This document shows, in pieces, positions 1-11,902 of a stretch of 64,000 nucleotides of DNA. Location: assembly GCA_015657535.1 (NCBI GenBank), contig JADHZB010001376.1, positions 1 through 64,000 of the forward strand, read 5' to 3'. Origin of the DNA: Nephromyces sp. MM_2019 (Eukaryota > Apicomplexa > Aconoidasida > Nephromycida). Both the position numbers and the translations under genes were made by a program. The first letter of the stretch is position 1. Every line of letters starts with the position of its first letter. The notes beneath the pieces are model-generated. The model had not been told where the DNA came from and did no database searches. It was given only the letters and a program-made list of their open reading frames with translations.

Positions 1-10
1 GGGGGGGGGG
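1..10. other. Poly-G run at window start
   Basis: Ten consecutive G residues open the window and are followed at once by AT-rich sequence. Nothing comparable occurs elsewhere in the window. A homopolymer at a contig edge is a common assembly or sequencing artefact, so I would not read biology into it. Confidence 0.6.
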
Positions 11-165
11 TTAATATAATGTGTTATTTGAGATATAATTTGGAGATTAACTCGTATATCCATGAAGATAAGGAGGGTATATCCAAGTAATTCTTGATTA
101 GACTTTGATTTAAGATAAGCAGCGTAAGATTGTCGTTTCGTCAACTTTCAGGAGATAAACGCGAG

Positions 166-387
166 TAAGCACACGCACACATGAGCACACATGAGCACAC
201 ACACGCACACGCACACACGAGCACACACACACGCACACACGAGCACACACACACGCACACACACGAGCACACACACACGCACACACACACGAGCACACAC
301 ACTCACATGCACACGAGCACACACACACGAGCACACACACACGAGCACACACACGAGCACACACACACGAGCACACACACACACAAG
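166..387. repeat. (CA)n / CACACACGAG compound microsatellite
   Basis: About 220 bp of nearly pure alternating CA, interrupted at fairly regular intervals by GAG or GCA, so units of the type ACACACACGAGC recur. All reading frames stay open and give His/Thr-rich or Cys/Val-rich low-complexity peptides; these are not genes. It is the longest simple repeat in the window. In the flanks up to position 1546 I see only AT-rich sequence and the telomere-like block at 1036. Confidence 0.9.
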
Positions 388-1035
388 CAGAATTTATATG
401 TTTTAATTTCTTATAATTTCTAGTCTAGCAGTCTATTTTCCATTTTTTTTGATGAAATTTGCTTGGTGTTTTCATGGAAATCATGAAGAAATTTGGTAAA
501 CGATATGGAATTGTAGCCTTAACTTCGCTTATTGTTTGGAAGCCACTGTAATTCTATGCTTTCATATACCTAAAAGAGAAACTTTTGTATTTGCGAATGT
601 TCTATTATAGGCATTTTAGGTTTTTTCTCTTTTTTAAGAATAGTATTTGATTCGTAATGGGAATAGGTGGCTATAGTGTGTGTGCGAAATTGGCATCTAT
701 TGATGTGTGCTATTGATATTTTTTTTGCAGTAGTGTTTTTCTAATGGAGAAGAGTTTACTTGTAGATTTTTTTTTAGCTGCTTAACTAATAGTTTTCAGT
801 ATTGCTACGCCCTCTCTGCCTAGTGCACACGCAGTCAAAATGTGTATGCTGTAAATCTCCTAGTAGCAAAGCTTAGTTGTGCAGCTCCTTATTGTGTGCG
901 TGAAAATTTCCGCTCTCTTCTTTAAATTGTATTAGCAAAATACGCCGACACTAGGTGGTTTTTGGGTTTTATTTGCACCTCAGCAGCGCTGGATTCAGAG
1001 ACTATCAAATCAAAGCGAAATATTCTAGCCTTTTA

Positions 1036-1067
1036 GGGTTTAGGGTTTAATGGTTAGGGTTTACCAA
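1036..1067 (+). repeat. Telomere-like TTTAGGG block
   Basis: The stretch reads as imperfect heptamers: TTTTAGGG, TTTAGGG, TTTAATGG, TTAGGGTTT. TTTAGGG is the telomeric unit of several apicomplexans and of plants. Only two or three recognisable units are present, inside ordinary sequence and about 1 kb from the window edge, so this is an interstitial telomere-like fragment or a chance match, not a telomere. Confidence 0.45.
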
Positions 1068-1546
1068 ACTGAATTATTAAGCAAGAACTATGCATGGAGT
1101 ATAGTAGTGAAATTCATCTCAGCCTACCTTCTCCGTATGCTGTTTTTAGGTGGATATAGATCCCTTTGTTCAAGTGTATTCGCTCTGTGTGCAGCTATCT
1201 AGGATTGTTTTTGTAGATTGATAATTTGTGGGCATTAACTCCATCTACAGCTATCTCATCTTCTTACTATCTACATACTTGAAGATTTTTTTCCACTTTC
1301 CACTACATTCCTTGGCTTCCCATTTCTCAAGACCACAATCGCTGCATACTCGCAGCTTTTCCTCAACTTCATCCTCTTTTTTCGCACACCCTCCAAAGAT
1401 TTATTGTGTTGAATTTTCTTTATAAATTTTTTTAATTTGAACTATTCATTCTCTTCATCCTCTTCATCCTTTTCTCCCTCTTCTTTCGCACCCCCTACCG
1501 CACGCCTCATTTTCCTCTAATTCCTTACAAATATCCTCAATCTTCA

Positions 1547-1891
1547 GGGCGGAAAAGCGGATTATTGTCTCCCGGATATTTATATAGGCCCTTGAATGAG
1601 GGCTGCTCAGCCAGTGAAGCTGTGATGGGAGGATTTGAGGGTTTTGATAGCCGCCCCTTCCCTCATGACATTTGTGGTGAGCAGCACATAGATTTAGGTA
1701 CCAACTTTATGCGATGGGGCTACCAGAATATGTATAGCATGTCTACACTAAGCGGAGAGCCCATTGAAACTATCCCGGTATATCCAATCTGCCATTCTTA
1801 TAAAACTTTTGGAAATAATGGGGGTTTTCCTTCTTCAGAAGAAGGCTTTACTCGCAGAAATCGCCGAGATGTGATATATTATGAGGAGTAG
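1547..1891 (+). CDS. Terminal exon of an unrecognised protein
   Basis: An open frame of about 114 codons ends in TAG at 1889-1891. A pyrimidine-rich tract with a CAG acceptor lies just before it (around 1545-1547), and there is no ATG near the 5' end, so this is most likely the last exon of a spliced gene; the upstream exons were not found. The peptide is compositionally normal: rich in Gly, Tyr, Phe and Pro, with segments such as DLGTNFMRWGYQNMYS and GEPIETIPVYPICHSYKTF, and an acidic/basic tail RRNRRDVIYYEE. No transmembrane segment is visible. The first in-frame Met would be at 1625, but the sequence before it also looks coding. I do not recognise the family. A small pellicle or cytoskeletal protein would fit the composition, but that is a guess. 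Confidence 0.5.
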   Translation, partial: GRKSGLLSPGYLYRPLNEGCSASEAVMGGFEGFDSRPFPHDICGEQHIDLGTNFMRWGYQNMYSMSTLSGEPIETIPVYPICHSYKTFGNNGGFPSSEEGFTRRNRRDVIYYEE

Positions 1892-4332
1892 AGGCTTTTG
1901 AATGTGTGTGTTTTTTTTTGGATGTTTTGCGCGGGTTGGGGAGAATGATTGGATTGCAATATATCTATGTGTTAACCGCCCGCATAGTGGTGAGTGGTAT
2001 GATGAGGTGCTGGAATCTCCTTGGGATTCAATGTGATTAGAGACATCATTTCTAGTAGATATGACTGACTGTGTTTTGTGTCTGGGTGTGTGTGTGCGTA
2101 TACTTAAAAGTGTGTATGAGTTGACTTGTTTATGGTGTGTGTTTGTGAATATGTGTGTATGAGTTGGCTTTTTCCTGCTATATTCCTTGCTCTCAATGAG
2201 TGTGTGTGTGTGTGTGTGTGAGTTGGCTTCTTGCTGCTATATTCCTTGCTCTCAATGAGAGTGCGTGCTAGCAGATGTTGACTGATAATTAAGCGCTTAC
2301 TGACAAATTTGGTAGCTCCAAAGACCATTTTTCTTCACAAATTCAAGTTTTTTGCTGGAGTGGTGCTTTTAGATCGCCCTCCCCCAATTTCTGCGACAGA
2401 AACTTTGAAGATGCTTTTTCGCACAAAAAAAGCGAAATAAAAAAAACTTCCAATTTCCCTCATCTTTTTCCTAATCCGAATCGCTTTTTTTTCATATATT
2501 TTCACTCACTGTGTAATCGCATATTATAGCAGGTGTATATACCCCGTCATGTGTGCATTGTTTTACGGCAGCTTCAAGTAATTTATTGCATTTTCATACC
2601 TTGAAAGATACAAGGCATTTGTTTGTATCTTATCATAAAGTTTGTAGTAGTTGTGTGTGTGCGCCTGTTTTTTTGGTATTTTTCAACTTTTTGCACACGT
2701 ACAGGACGTAATGATTATACTGTGGCTACCATATAGCCATCAAAGCATCTGCATGCTGAGCTCTTTATATAATTTGAACTGCTTTTATATGTGCAAAGCT
2801 GCCGAATACATTTAGATAAGCTTTGGAAATGAGTTTTTTTGTAGCAGTTCACGGTGCTTTAATACTTCATATAGCGTATTATGGGTATATGTGAAAAAAC
2901 CCTTCATTTGTAGCAGCCTTTGGTTTTGATGATTTCTTTTTTTTTATGGTTTTTTAGCGAAGAAGGCAGGTGCCTGGCTGAGTATATATGTGGGTGAATG
3001 TTTTTTTTGAGCATTAAAGTGTTTTAATTTTCACTTTATAAAAGAGATTATTGCTTGGGCTTTTGATTTGTTCATTGTAGCTTTTTGGAGTGATATTCTC
3101 AGTGAACAGGTGGTAGTCCTGTTTATAATTTGGTTGAAATGTAGCATCTTCTAGTTTGGGAAAATGAGCTTTTCCTCGATTAAGATTTGCTCTACGAAAT
3201 CCGCTTGATCTTCAAACTGAGTTAGTGAGGTTAATGCCGCTCATTATATACTAAGTTGGATTTTCTCGTTTTTTCTCCTAATGACAATCATCTTCATTCC
3301 TCAAACCACCTTGTTGGTAATGATCTCTTTTCGTGTGTGTGTATGTGTGTTAATTTTATGGATTCATGTAATGCAGCGTAGCAATACGGATATATTAGCT
3401 GCTCCTCTCTTTGAGAAAATAGTATTTGAAGCTTGTTTTACATGTTTCTCTCGGAGTTTAAATGCAGAGCGATGTCTGAAGAGTTGCTGGAAATCTATAG
3501 TTTCCAGCTTCACTTGCATCTTTCATTTTGTGTATATTGTATATCTTATCACATTCTTTCATTTCTTGAGCTGTTCTTTTAGGATCTTCATGCTCATCGC
3601 TGCTTTTTCCTTCCTCTTTGCTTTTTTGTTTAATACATACATTGCTCTCCAGTCTCGGTGCTAAATCTAGATCGCAGTGTGTGTGTTATTGTGTTTCACG
3701 TTTTCGAGCTTATAGTATGCGCGCACATAATTTTGTAAGATGAGCCTTTAATTCATTTTTTTTTGTGAGAGGAGCTGCATTGAGTTTTTGCAATTTATAC
3801 GTTTTCCTGTTTTGTTTTTGGAGTGTTTTTGCTCGTGGAGTTTGAGCTGTTCTCCATTACGAAACATTTCTTGCCTTTTGGGTGTTTATGTTTTTTTTTA
3901 TGATGAAGATACGGAGCCTTTGCGAGCAAAAACATCCATCTTCTAACCGTTTCCAAGGAAGCGTTATAGAGTTTAGTCTGCCGTAAATTTTGCTTGAGAG
4001 GGTATCTGCTTATATAGAATTTACAATGCAAACGCATTTTTCGCTTCTAGTGCTGTGTGTGTATTTTTCTGTTTTTTTTCAGTGTGCTGTTAATGCTCAT
4101 TTCGTGGATCTTCTTTTTTTTCTTTTTCTGAGGATTTTCACTTGTTTAGCTCCAAAGTTTCTTGATATATCGCTCTATGCCTTTCTGGTAACTTTGCTTA
4201 TTCTTGCTATGGGGGTTTGCTGCTAAAATTGTTTCTTGATTATCGTGAGCCTCATTTCCATGTTACTGTGTGCTTAGGTAGAATTTCAGTGTGTGCTTGT
4301 ATTCGAACCTCTATAGTTAATCCATTTTGTAG
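1892..4332. other. T-rich stretch without a resolved gene
   Basis: Very T-rich on the + strand with scattered TG repeats, including a (TG)n run at about 2200-2220. Open frames such as 3281-3664 and 3990-4226 are dominated by Phe, Leu, Ile, Val and Cys codons produced by poly-T and resemble translated intron rather than genes. A possible short exon lies after the CAG at about 3374 (peptide beginning RSNTDILAAPLFEK) and another after the TAG at 4158 (PKFLDISLYAF). Neither could be linked by phase to its neighbours. Confidence 0.4.
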
Positions 4333-5694
4333 CTCCTACTTGCCGTTTTTCACCTTCATGGACTGCGAAGCAGCGGACGCATTTATCCGACCATACGGCT
4401 GCTAGTAGCATCGGCACATATGTAGAGGAGCCACTAGCTCTATACATGTGTGTGTGGGGTGTTGGGATAGTTCTTTTCATCTACGAAGTATATGGAGCTA
4501 AAGACGATGGTGTGAGTTTTATGCGGATTTTGCATTATTTAATATCCTATGAAGAATTTATTTGAAGTTTGCTCTTTCCCCAGCATATTCTGCTGTTAAT
4601 TGCCACGTTTAATATTGACTTGGGATGCTTTCTTCCAATTTTTTTTTAAAGCGCAATGATGTTTTTTTGTGTATTTCATCTCTTGCATTTGCTGATGTTT
4701 GTAATGAGAGTCTTTATATAAGTACAAGCAACTCTGTTTCAGTTTAAGAAAGAGTGTTATGTGTTGGGGTTTGATGTCTAGTGCTCACATGATAGGGCTC
4801 AGATGTGGCGTCCTTAGCCTCGACATGTAGAAATTTACCTTAATTTTTCTATTTTTGATTGTTTAATTTCTTTTGCCTGCATTTACATTGGGAAAAATTC
4901 TGCTAGTTGAGTTATTTGACAGGGAGTTTTGTATGTTTTGTTCTTTTCAAGCTCTAAACTCTTTGCCATTTTCCCCCACTTTCATGTATCGGTCTCTGAG
5001 AGTCAAACTCTATTTTCCTTCTCATTCCCCACACTTTTTATGCGTCAGTATATTTGATTTTCGTCTACAGTTAAAATTAAGGTATTTTTCTTCGCTCAAC
5101 TTATCGGTATCTTTCATTTTGTTGTTGACTTTTAAGTAAATCTATGTGTGCTTCATTTACTATTTACATTCTTAAAAAGTTATTATTTAGCGTGCGGGTA
5201 TGATATATATACAAATTTGTTCAGCAAACCGCTGCCTTTATTTATCTACGAGTCTTTTTGGACGTGTGTGTGACCGCTGTACCTTTCGTTTCGCTTCTAC
5301 TCATACTTTGATGATGCGGTAAGTGAGTAAATATATTCGTTTGTGTTCGTTTGGGTTTTGATGTGCTTTGCTTGAAGTGCCTAATATGGGATGGCTAGAT
5401 TTCATGGCTACTTTAACTTGAATCTCCATGCAGTTCTTGAGTGAATTGCGGATGTCAGTGACTCTAGGTGTCGCCGTTATTTCCAGTACCATCGCCATCA
5501 AGCATAGTCACCCGGTATTTTTCCTCTTGAGAGGTCTATTTTAGTATGAAGTAGAGGAGTTACCTCGATGCTTAAAGCAATGCTGGCATGTTTAGGCAAC
5601 ATTATCATTTCGCCGAAGCGATGTAAATTGTAGCACACAGGGAAATAAGAGAGGTAACGCGGCGATCATCGCGGCAGGAGTCTGGAAATTTTGA
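4333..5694 (+). CDS. Putative multi-pass membrane protein, 5' end missing
   Basis: Four phase-compatible exons: 4333-4511 (GTGAGT donor), 5225-5278, 5434-5514 and 5596-5694 (TGA at 5692). Exon 1 starts with two bases of a split codon after a TAG acceptor, so at least one upstream exon exists. The peptide has about 136 residues. It opens with a hydrophilic Ser/Thr/His-rich part (HLSDHTAASSIGTYVEE), then a hydrophobic helix (ALYMCVWGVGIVLFIYEVYG), then two further hydrophobic stretches (AAFIYLRVFLDVCVTAFL and RMSVTLGVAVISSTIAI). The end is basic and ends in AAIIAAGVWKF. I do not recognise the family. The 3' intron (5515-5595) is short for this window, and the linkage of the last two exons is the least certain part. 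Confidence 0.35.
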
Positions 5695-6058
5695 CGAAAA
5701 TTGATAAGGGTCACGCGAATTCTACCGTGTGTGGAAACCTGACAATCATGCCACTTTGGTGGTAAATTGCCGATCATGCTAGTAGTTTAAAGCAGTCCAC
5801 GTGAGGTCTTTTGTCTAAAATACACCATGATAGGTTGCTAAAAGAAAATTTGCTTGAAAAAACTAGCCTGTTGGATCATACGGATGAGTTGGTGCGCAAG
5901 AAGGATTTTTGTAACGATGCGCTGCTAGATACAAATACAAAAAGCAAAAGAAACGCTTTTTCCTGTTGATAATATAGCATGACCATTCCATTATAGATTG
6001 AGCCGAGAAGAAATAAAAAAAATTTATGCATGTTTAGTGATATCTTCAAATATGCACG

Positions 6059-6300
6059 CTAAATTTGTGCGAGGAAAGATGGGATAGCTGCTTGAAGGAC
6101 GTCAAAATGTGGGCTAAATATGCTGTTACTCTTGGTTGGCGGTTTGCAGCAGTAGGTATACAGGCTGTATGCTTTGATGACTTGCTTCCTTGAAGAGGAG
6201 CCTTTCGTACCTGCTACGGCTAGTAGGCACCTGGTGCATAAACATAACTTCACTGTTGACAATGGTACCTGCTGGAACTCTATAATGAGATTACTGTCTA
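6059..6300 (-). CDS. Probable terminal exon, unrecognised
   Basis: A - strand open frame ends in TAG at 6059 and encodes about 75 residues. It has ordinary globular composition, for example IIEFQQVPLSTVKLCLCTRC followed by a Lys/Ser-rich part and a C-terminus FDVLQAAIPSFLAQI. The surrounding + strand is A-rich, as expected for genes transcribed leftwards here. A second coding-looking block lies upstream at about 6560-6690 (peptide with FRIFKAMILAGELPES). I could not connect these by phase into one gene, and no family is recognised. Confidence 0.35.
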
Positions 6301-6768
6301 GCTGGTTTTCATAGCCCTACTCTGATGAACCGTTGTCTGCTACCATACTGCGTGTGCGCTGGACGATTGTGCAATGGAAAGATTCAACCATAGGGTTTAA
6401 ATAGTAAATTTGAGGGGTGAAACAGGTGCTTTTCGCCGCGGAATTAATGATCTTTCAGTCCAGTTTCCTTAGTTTTCTCGTTTAATATATTCCATATGTG
6501 AGTTCTTCGCGATAGAAATCGGACACGAGTAGAGTTCAGACATTTCTATTCTGGAATATTTCATCCCTTGAAAGTATTCTCGGGAAAAATGCACAATGGC
6601 CATTTAATGCAGTCGCTGATTCAGGCAGTTCACCTGCTAAAATCATAGCTTTGAAAATGCGGAACGGCAGTTCACTCTAACGTGGGAAATATGCGGTCTA
6701 AAATTGCTGGAAAAAAAACAGTTTTTCCGTTGGACACCAATAAAAAAGGTCTTTCAATTAATGGTCAC

Positions 6769-6950
6769 TTGTACTTTGAGGAATATTCTCGACTTTTGCT
6801 CAAGTAACCGGTGCCCAGCTTCATTTTCACAAACTGCACTCTAAAAGTCCCCGCAATATCACCATTTGTGAAACCCTTGCCTGAGGCAATGCATATCCTA
6901 TATATATCCCACTCCGTCATGCGAGGATTTTTTACACTTGAACTCATTTT
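6769..6950 (-). CDS. Probable internal exon, unrecognised
   Basis: On the - strand an exon runs from a CTAG acceptor at 6951 to a GTGACC donor after 6769. It encodes about 60 residues, with EWDIYRICIASGKGFTNGDI and a basic C-terminal half. Composition is protein-like, with no low complexity. It lies between the split-barrel gene upstream (ending at 7617) and the terminal exon at 6059-6300, and may belong to the same gene as the latter, but splice phases did not chain cleanly. Function unknown. Confidence 0.35.
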
Positions 6951-7616
6951 CTAGTCAAAAGCAATAGATTGGCAGCAGTCACTACATTGCAGTTTGTACT
7001 AGCAAAGATTCAAAAGTCCGCAAGCCCGCGTAATCATACTGCGGATATAAATTAAGCTTAGACTAGGAGGAGTAAGCACAATCAGGGGTCCTTGTTTCAA
7101 AGCTCTTTCAAGAAGGTACTAACCAATACTATATATAATAATACACCAAAATAAGCAAAAGTACCAATTTGTCACATCTTGACGCGATGCAGCCGCCACT
7201 CTTCCTAATGACCCCTGACAGAAAACGTACTTTTCTCAGTATTATAAAAGAAGCTATGCGATAATGACAATTATGGGGGGATGTTTTATAATTCAAAGAT
7301 CCAGAAGGCGCCCTCGCTCTGATTAAATCCATCCACTAAAGCTTTATATAGAAGCAGCCTGCATACTTTTTAAAACAAATGTATCACTTCAACATCAACA
7401 CCCACAGTGACCCCTCTGTGGTTTTCCAGGCGGCTTTGATACAACAAGGGTGAATGCTGCTCTTGAAAATACGTAATGTTACTAAATAATTACCAAACGC
7501 TAAATACCTAGAAATAAGCATAATTCCTAAGTACGAATTGTTCGATTTTCCTAAAAGCATAAATTGTGCCGTACACACTCTTTTGGCATGAACGCAAGCC
7601 TATAAGTTGCGGAGCA

Positions 7617-10600
7617 CTAACGATACGCATTCTCATCATTGGAGATAACCCAGGTAATCTTGTCCTCTATGCCCATCCTAATTAATGTGGGCCTTCGTCT
7701 CACTTGGTCTTCACTATCCACGTAGCATCCATGCTTTTGGAAGATGATGATTTGAGGGGTAAAGCGTAGCAAAAGGTACTCCTTTGCTTCATCACCTAGA
7801 AAAAATTGCAAACAATGAGTTAGTAGATACTGTTATAAGCTATTAGATGCAGTATTAAAGCATAAGATATCATTAAATTATGATCCTGAAAAAATGAGTA
7901 CGAATTTAGACGTACTTTAAGTTATAGATAATATCGTTTCGGAAAAATAACAAAATTGAACGACCCTTTATGCCACTTAACCTAGCATAGAAGCGACGCA
8001 GCGGATACATAAACACTTTGCGTGCAATCACGTTAAAAAAGAGTAGGCCCTAATGAGTATCCCGGTCTACCAAAGTAGTTTTTATAAATCGTCAAAATAT
8101 CAGAAAGCAGCTGTTTGCAGAAGAAAAAAAACATACAGGTTTCATTCTAGGAGCACACCAGTATGCAAAACGCCTATAGGGACAAAGGGATGGGACGAGT
8201 ACGACGAAAATACACGCAGAAAAGCCCCACATGGGGTACTAAGCTACACATTCATACTGCACAATCCCCACTTAAAAATCGATGAGCAAAGATTTCTTCG
8301 CTAAAGTGATTAGGGCAACAAAAGACAGCATAAAGATCATACAAAGATGCTAAAGGCTTGAAAAATTTGCCAGTAAAGCAAACGTATTCATAGTAGCCAA
8401 AAGGAGCAAAATAATTATACAAAAGTTGATTTGAGGTGAAAAACATGAAATAAAGATTTCAAGATAAAAAGTAAATAGCTGAACTTCCAAGAATGTCAAA
8501 ATATTTACATGAGCCCCTCGTTGCTGATACCAGCAAATAGAAGGTATCAGCAAATAGCTGTAACCACAGCCTGTGACTTTATCGAAAAAATCACATCCAA
8601 AAAGCTCTACTTACGGCTTACTTCACCGTATAGCATGCAAATTACTACTTTTTTAGGGAAAACTACTTTTGAATTACTAAAATAGACAATTTCATGGGTA
8701 AATTCACGGGACATTTTCATCGAGTTTCACCAGCACAGCTTATAAGTTTGAATCATCCTTAAAATTGCTAGAAAGTTTTTTGGCAGAAGCAGCCTCAATC
8801 CTTAAATCAATTTTTTCTTTACCGAGATATTCACAAAAAATGATATTTCCAACACCAAAAAATATGGAAATTAGTTTCAGCGTTTGAGAAATGAATAGAT
8901 CGACTTTCGTAGTACAGGAAAAATCATAATATAAACAAGGAAAAACATCACATAATGGGGCATATATATAAAATTAAGAGGAACCTCGAGTTGAGCAAAG
9001 AAAATGTATCGCCAGCGAAAAAAATGATTTTTATTCTGTACCGTTTTCGAATGAAAAAACCCCTACCAAGCAGCAACACAACATTGTACGAAGACAATAA
9101 GCTCAAAAATAGCACCCAATCAATAGTAAGAGGGGAAAAGTTAGGACAGATAGTACACGGGCACAAATTCCAGGGGTAAACCAGTTACTGCTCATGAAAT
9201 ACCCTAAAAAATCAATATTTATCACGTGTGCTTAAAGGTAAATTGTAGCAAGGAGGAAAAAACAAAAAAGCATACCCTCCGGGAAGAATCTACGCCATTT
9301 ATTGCTCCAGTAATAATCTCTCTGCTGCTCATCAGTTACTACGTTAACGACTCCCTGAACGAGTACGGAGGCGTCCCTAAAAGATATTGAAAATTCAAGA
9401 AAAAAAGGATAAAATAGAGCTTGCTCCAAGTAAAAAGACACACACAATGAGGGTTGCTCAAAACTTTGAGCAACGAAAAAAGGGAAGCATAGAGAAACTA
9501 AAGAATAATCTTCATCATCGCTATACGATTAAAAATGCGCCAGCAAGCTGCAATTTAGCACACTACATCATATAAAGTTTAGAAAGTGCAACCTTTTCAA
9601 AGTCAAGGATATTCATGAGAATATTAAAATAAAGGTTTAAAAAAGCCTTTGCTTAGAGGAGTTTTTACAGGATAAAGTTTTTATTTTTTTGTATTGTATA
9701 CAAATCTGTTTAACAAGAAAAAAAGACCTAGTCTCAGGAAAGTGCAACACACCAGTCATTGTCCTGATACATGAGAGTGGCTTTATTCTTCAAATCCGTC
9801 AAAAAATACTTTCCATGGACAGATGATGCGGGGAGCGCGAAATGGATCAGGTTCAAGGGCAGAGTGAAAGGATCTCGCTTTGCTGAGATGATGATGATAA
9901 ATATATTAGAAAAGCAAACAAGTACATATAGCTTCATAAGCGACACTCAATGCAACAATCAAACTTTTTATCGCAAAAAGAAGGGGTAAAAATATCCCTC
10001 AAACGAAAAAGAAGCACTGTAGGATTGAGAAAAGCAAGTGCTGCTTGAAATCTTACTAAAAACCCTATCCAAAGCAAAAAACTACAAAAGGCGCTTTTTT
10101 CTCCACTTGAGATTCTCGCAAAGAAAACTATATTTATCCCAGCAAAATAGACTGTTAAAAGCTGTAAAAGCGCGCAACAGAATATTTCGCATGCGCCACA
10201 CAGAAGAAGCCTTTCAAGAGCATTAAAAAAGTGTGCTATGTATAGCGTAACAAAAAAAATGAAATTCAATCATCGATGAAACGGCGGTAACAAAAAATGC
10301 AAAACTTAAAAATACCCCTGCTTACACTTCAATTTTCAAAAACCTTATGAAGCGAAAAAAACAGCGATTTCATTCAAAAATCAACTTTTTACAAGTTTTT
10401 CATAGCTTCGTCGTGTGCTGCTAATTCCGGCGAAATTAGGAAGAATGATGTTTACGCGGTTATGCCTACACCCTCAAAAAGTTAGCTTACATAAAAGTGC
10501 ATTAGAAATTCCTTCATCTTTAACACCAGCAATAAGGCTCTCTTTTGGTAGGATAATAGCGGCATCTTCAGGTAAATGCGGGAGTATTTCGACTGTAAAA

Positions 10601-11902
10601 TGATGAAAAAGGGTAAGGGCAGAGAGCAATGTAGTAGGATAAACGATAAGGTAAAGGTAATTACGCGCTAGCCATAATATCTGCAATGAAAAAAACTCTT
10701 TAATACTGCAAATTTTGTAGGAGCATATAAGATTGTGAGAAAATTTCACAACAAAACTTGCAGTTAAAGAAAAGACTTGAGCATATTAAAACTGCGAAAT
10801 ATAGTTTTACATACAAAGAAGTGAAAATCCTCCGAAACTCGTTTGTATATTTAATCGACGGCAAAAGAATGGCTAAAAGAAGAATCTAAAAGGGGGTAAG
10901 ACCTCAATAAATAAGCTAGTAAGGGTGGCAATCAATGAGGAGCATGAGGAATAAAAAACACTGAAAGAGGGGAAAAAAAAGAGGAAAATGGTATATGCTT
11001 GAAGTTTAATAAGAAAGAGAATAATCACTCGTTCAGACGAAAAAAAAGAGCCAGAAAGAAGCCTCCATGCATCACAATGGCAGAAAAATTATGAGATAAG
11101 CATGATTTCATGCTGAAATAAAAGCATGCGCAGAGAGCAACTCAGCACCTAAAATTTCAAGGGTGGTCAAAATCAACTATACAAATGAGAAAAAATCAGG
11201 AAAAATAAGAAAAATGAGTGAAAATGAGTGAAAATGGGAGAAAATGAGGAAAATTGAGGAAACATGAGAAGAAACCTGAAGAAACCAGAAAAAATCAGAA
11301 AATTATTTCACAACTTACTAGACTCAGGAAATCGTTCTCCCGGGATAATGCAAAAGGCCGAGTTGTTTCTTTTTAAAATCTATACGTAAATTTCAATGTG
11401 AATCAATAAGAAACAGCACTGGGAACCTCTGATACACCCCATTAGATAGAGCCTAGTCTTGCAATTACTAATATTGCAGCTCTAATCACTCTCACGCTCC
11501 TAATTAAAAATTTACAGATTCTCTTCCTACTTCAAAAGGTAATTACTAAATCTATTCCACTTGCATCTTCTTAAGAATACAAACAGCAACTGGCATTAAA
11601 TGAAAAGCCCAAAAAATTCTGCGTAACTTTACTTCTCTTCCTTTCATGAAAAATATCAGCAGCACAGCTCAATAAAACATCACCTGAGAGCAGACAGTTA
11701 ACAGCTCCTGCGTGCTCGATACATTTAGAAGTTCACCTTCTCTCTTCCTCTTATTCATTAATTGCTGTAACATATAGTAGGCTCCTCCTATTGGGATCAA
11801 GTGTAACAGAAGAAAAATGACGAATTGTTTTCCTCCCCAACCAGGTTTGCGCACATGAGCTGAGTTTGACTTGCTGGCAGGTCCTCTGTTCTCCGAAACT
11901 GC
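7617..11902 (-). CDS. Pyridoxamine 5'-phosphate oxidase-like split-barrel protein with N-terminal membrane segment
   Basis: Six phase-consistent exons on the - strand: 11902-11684, 11379-11319, 10592-10491, 9882-9753, 9376-9276 and 7795-7617 (TAG). They give 263 residues, and a 5' exon with the start codon is missing. The first exon has a basic stretch, then a hydrophobic helix (FVIFLLLHLIPIGGAYYML), then NKRKRE, so the protein is probably membrane-anchored near its N-terminus. The rest resembles the pyridoxamine-phosphate-oxidase / general-stress-protein-26 FMN-binding split barrel. The best match is VLVQGVVNVVTDEQQRDYYW followed by WRRFFPEG and EYLLLRFTPQIIIFQ, which fit the family pattern of a strand, then a W..LW-x-WFP-G loop, then a final strand. 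The family binds flavin and often acts as an oxidoreductase; substrate and activity here are unknown. The assignment rests mainly on exons 4-6. Introns are 304-1480 bp. Confidence 0.5.
11170..11300. repeat. Purine-rich GAAAATGAG repeat
   Basis: Imperfect repetition of units such as AAAATGAG, AAAATGGGAG and AAAATGAGGA on the + strand. It lies within an intron of the split-barrel gene, where it reads as a pyrimidine-rich tract on the transcribed sense strand. Likely a simple-sequence expansion near a 3' splice region. Confidence 0.6.

Noticed and set aside
110..423. Several long open frames on both strands
   Set aside because: They are translations of the CA microsatellite and consist only of alternating His/Thr or Cys/Val; no coding content.
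3281..4226. Hydrophobic open frames resembling membrane proteins
   Set aside because: The Phe/Leu/Ile/Val/Cys richness follows from poly-T and TG tracts of the kind seen in introns here; no phase-consistent exon boundaries were found for the full frames.
4217..4405. Met-initiated frame of 62 codons on the + strand
   Set aside because: A different frame over 4333-4511 is longer, ends at a GTGAGT donor and chains in phase to downstream exons, so this frame is a shadow.
7384..7578. Open frame on the - strand immediately downstream of the split-barrel gene
   Set aside because: Joining it would need an intron of about 60-70 bp from a GTTAGT at the stop codon, far shorter than the other introns of that gene (304-1480 bp); the TAG at 7617 is the simpler end.
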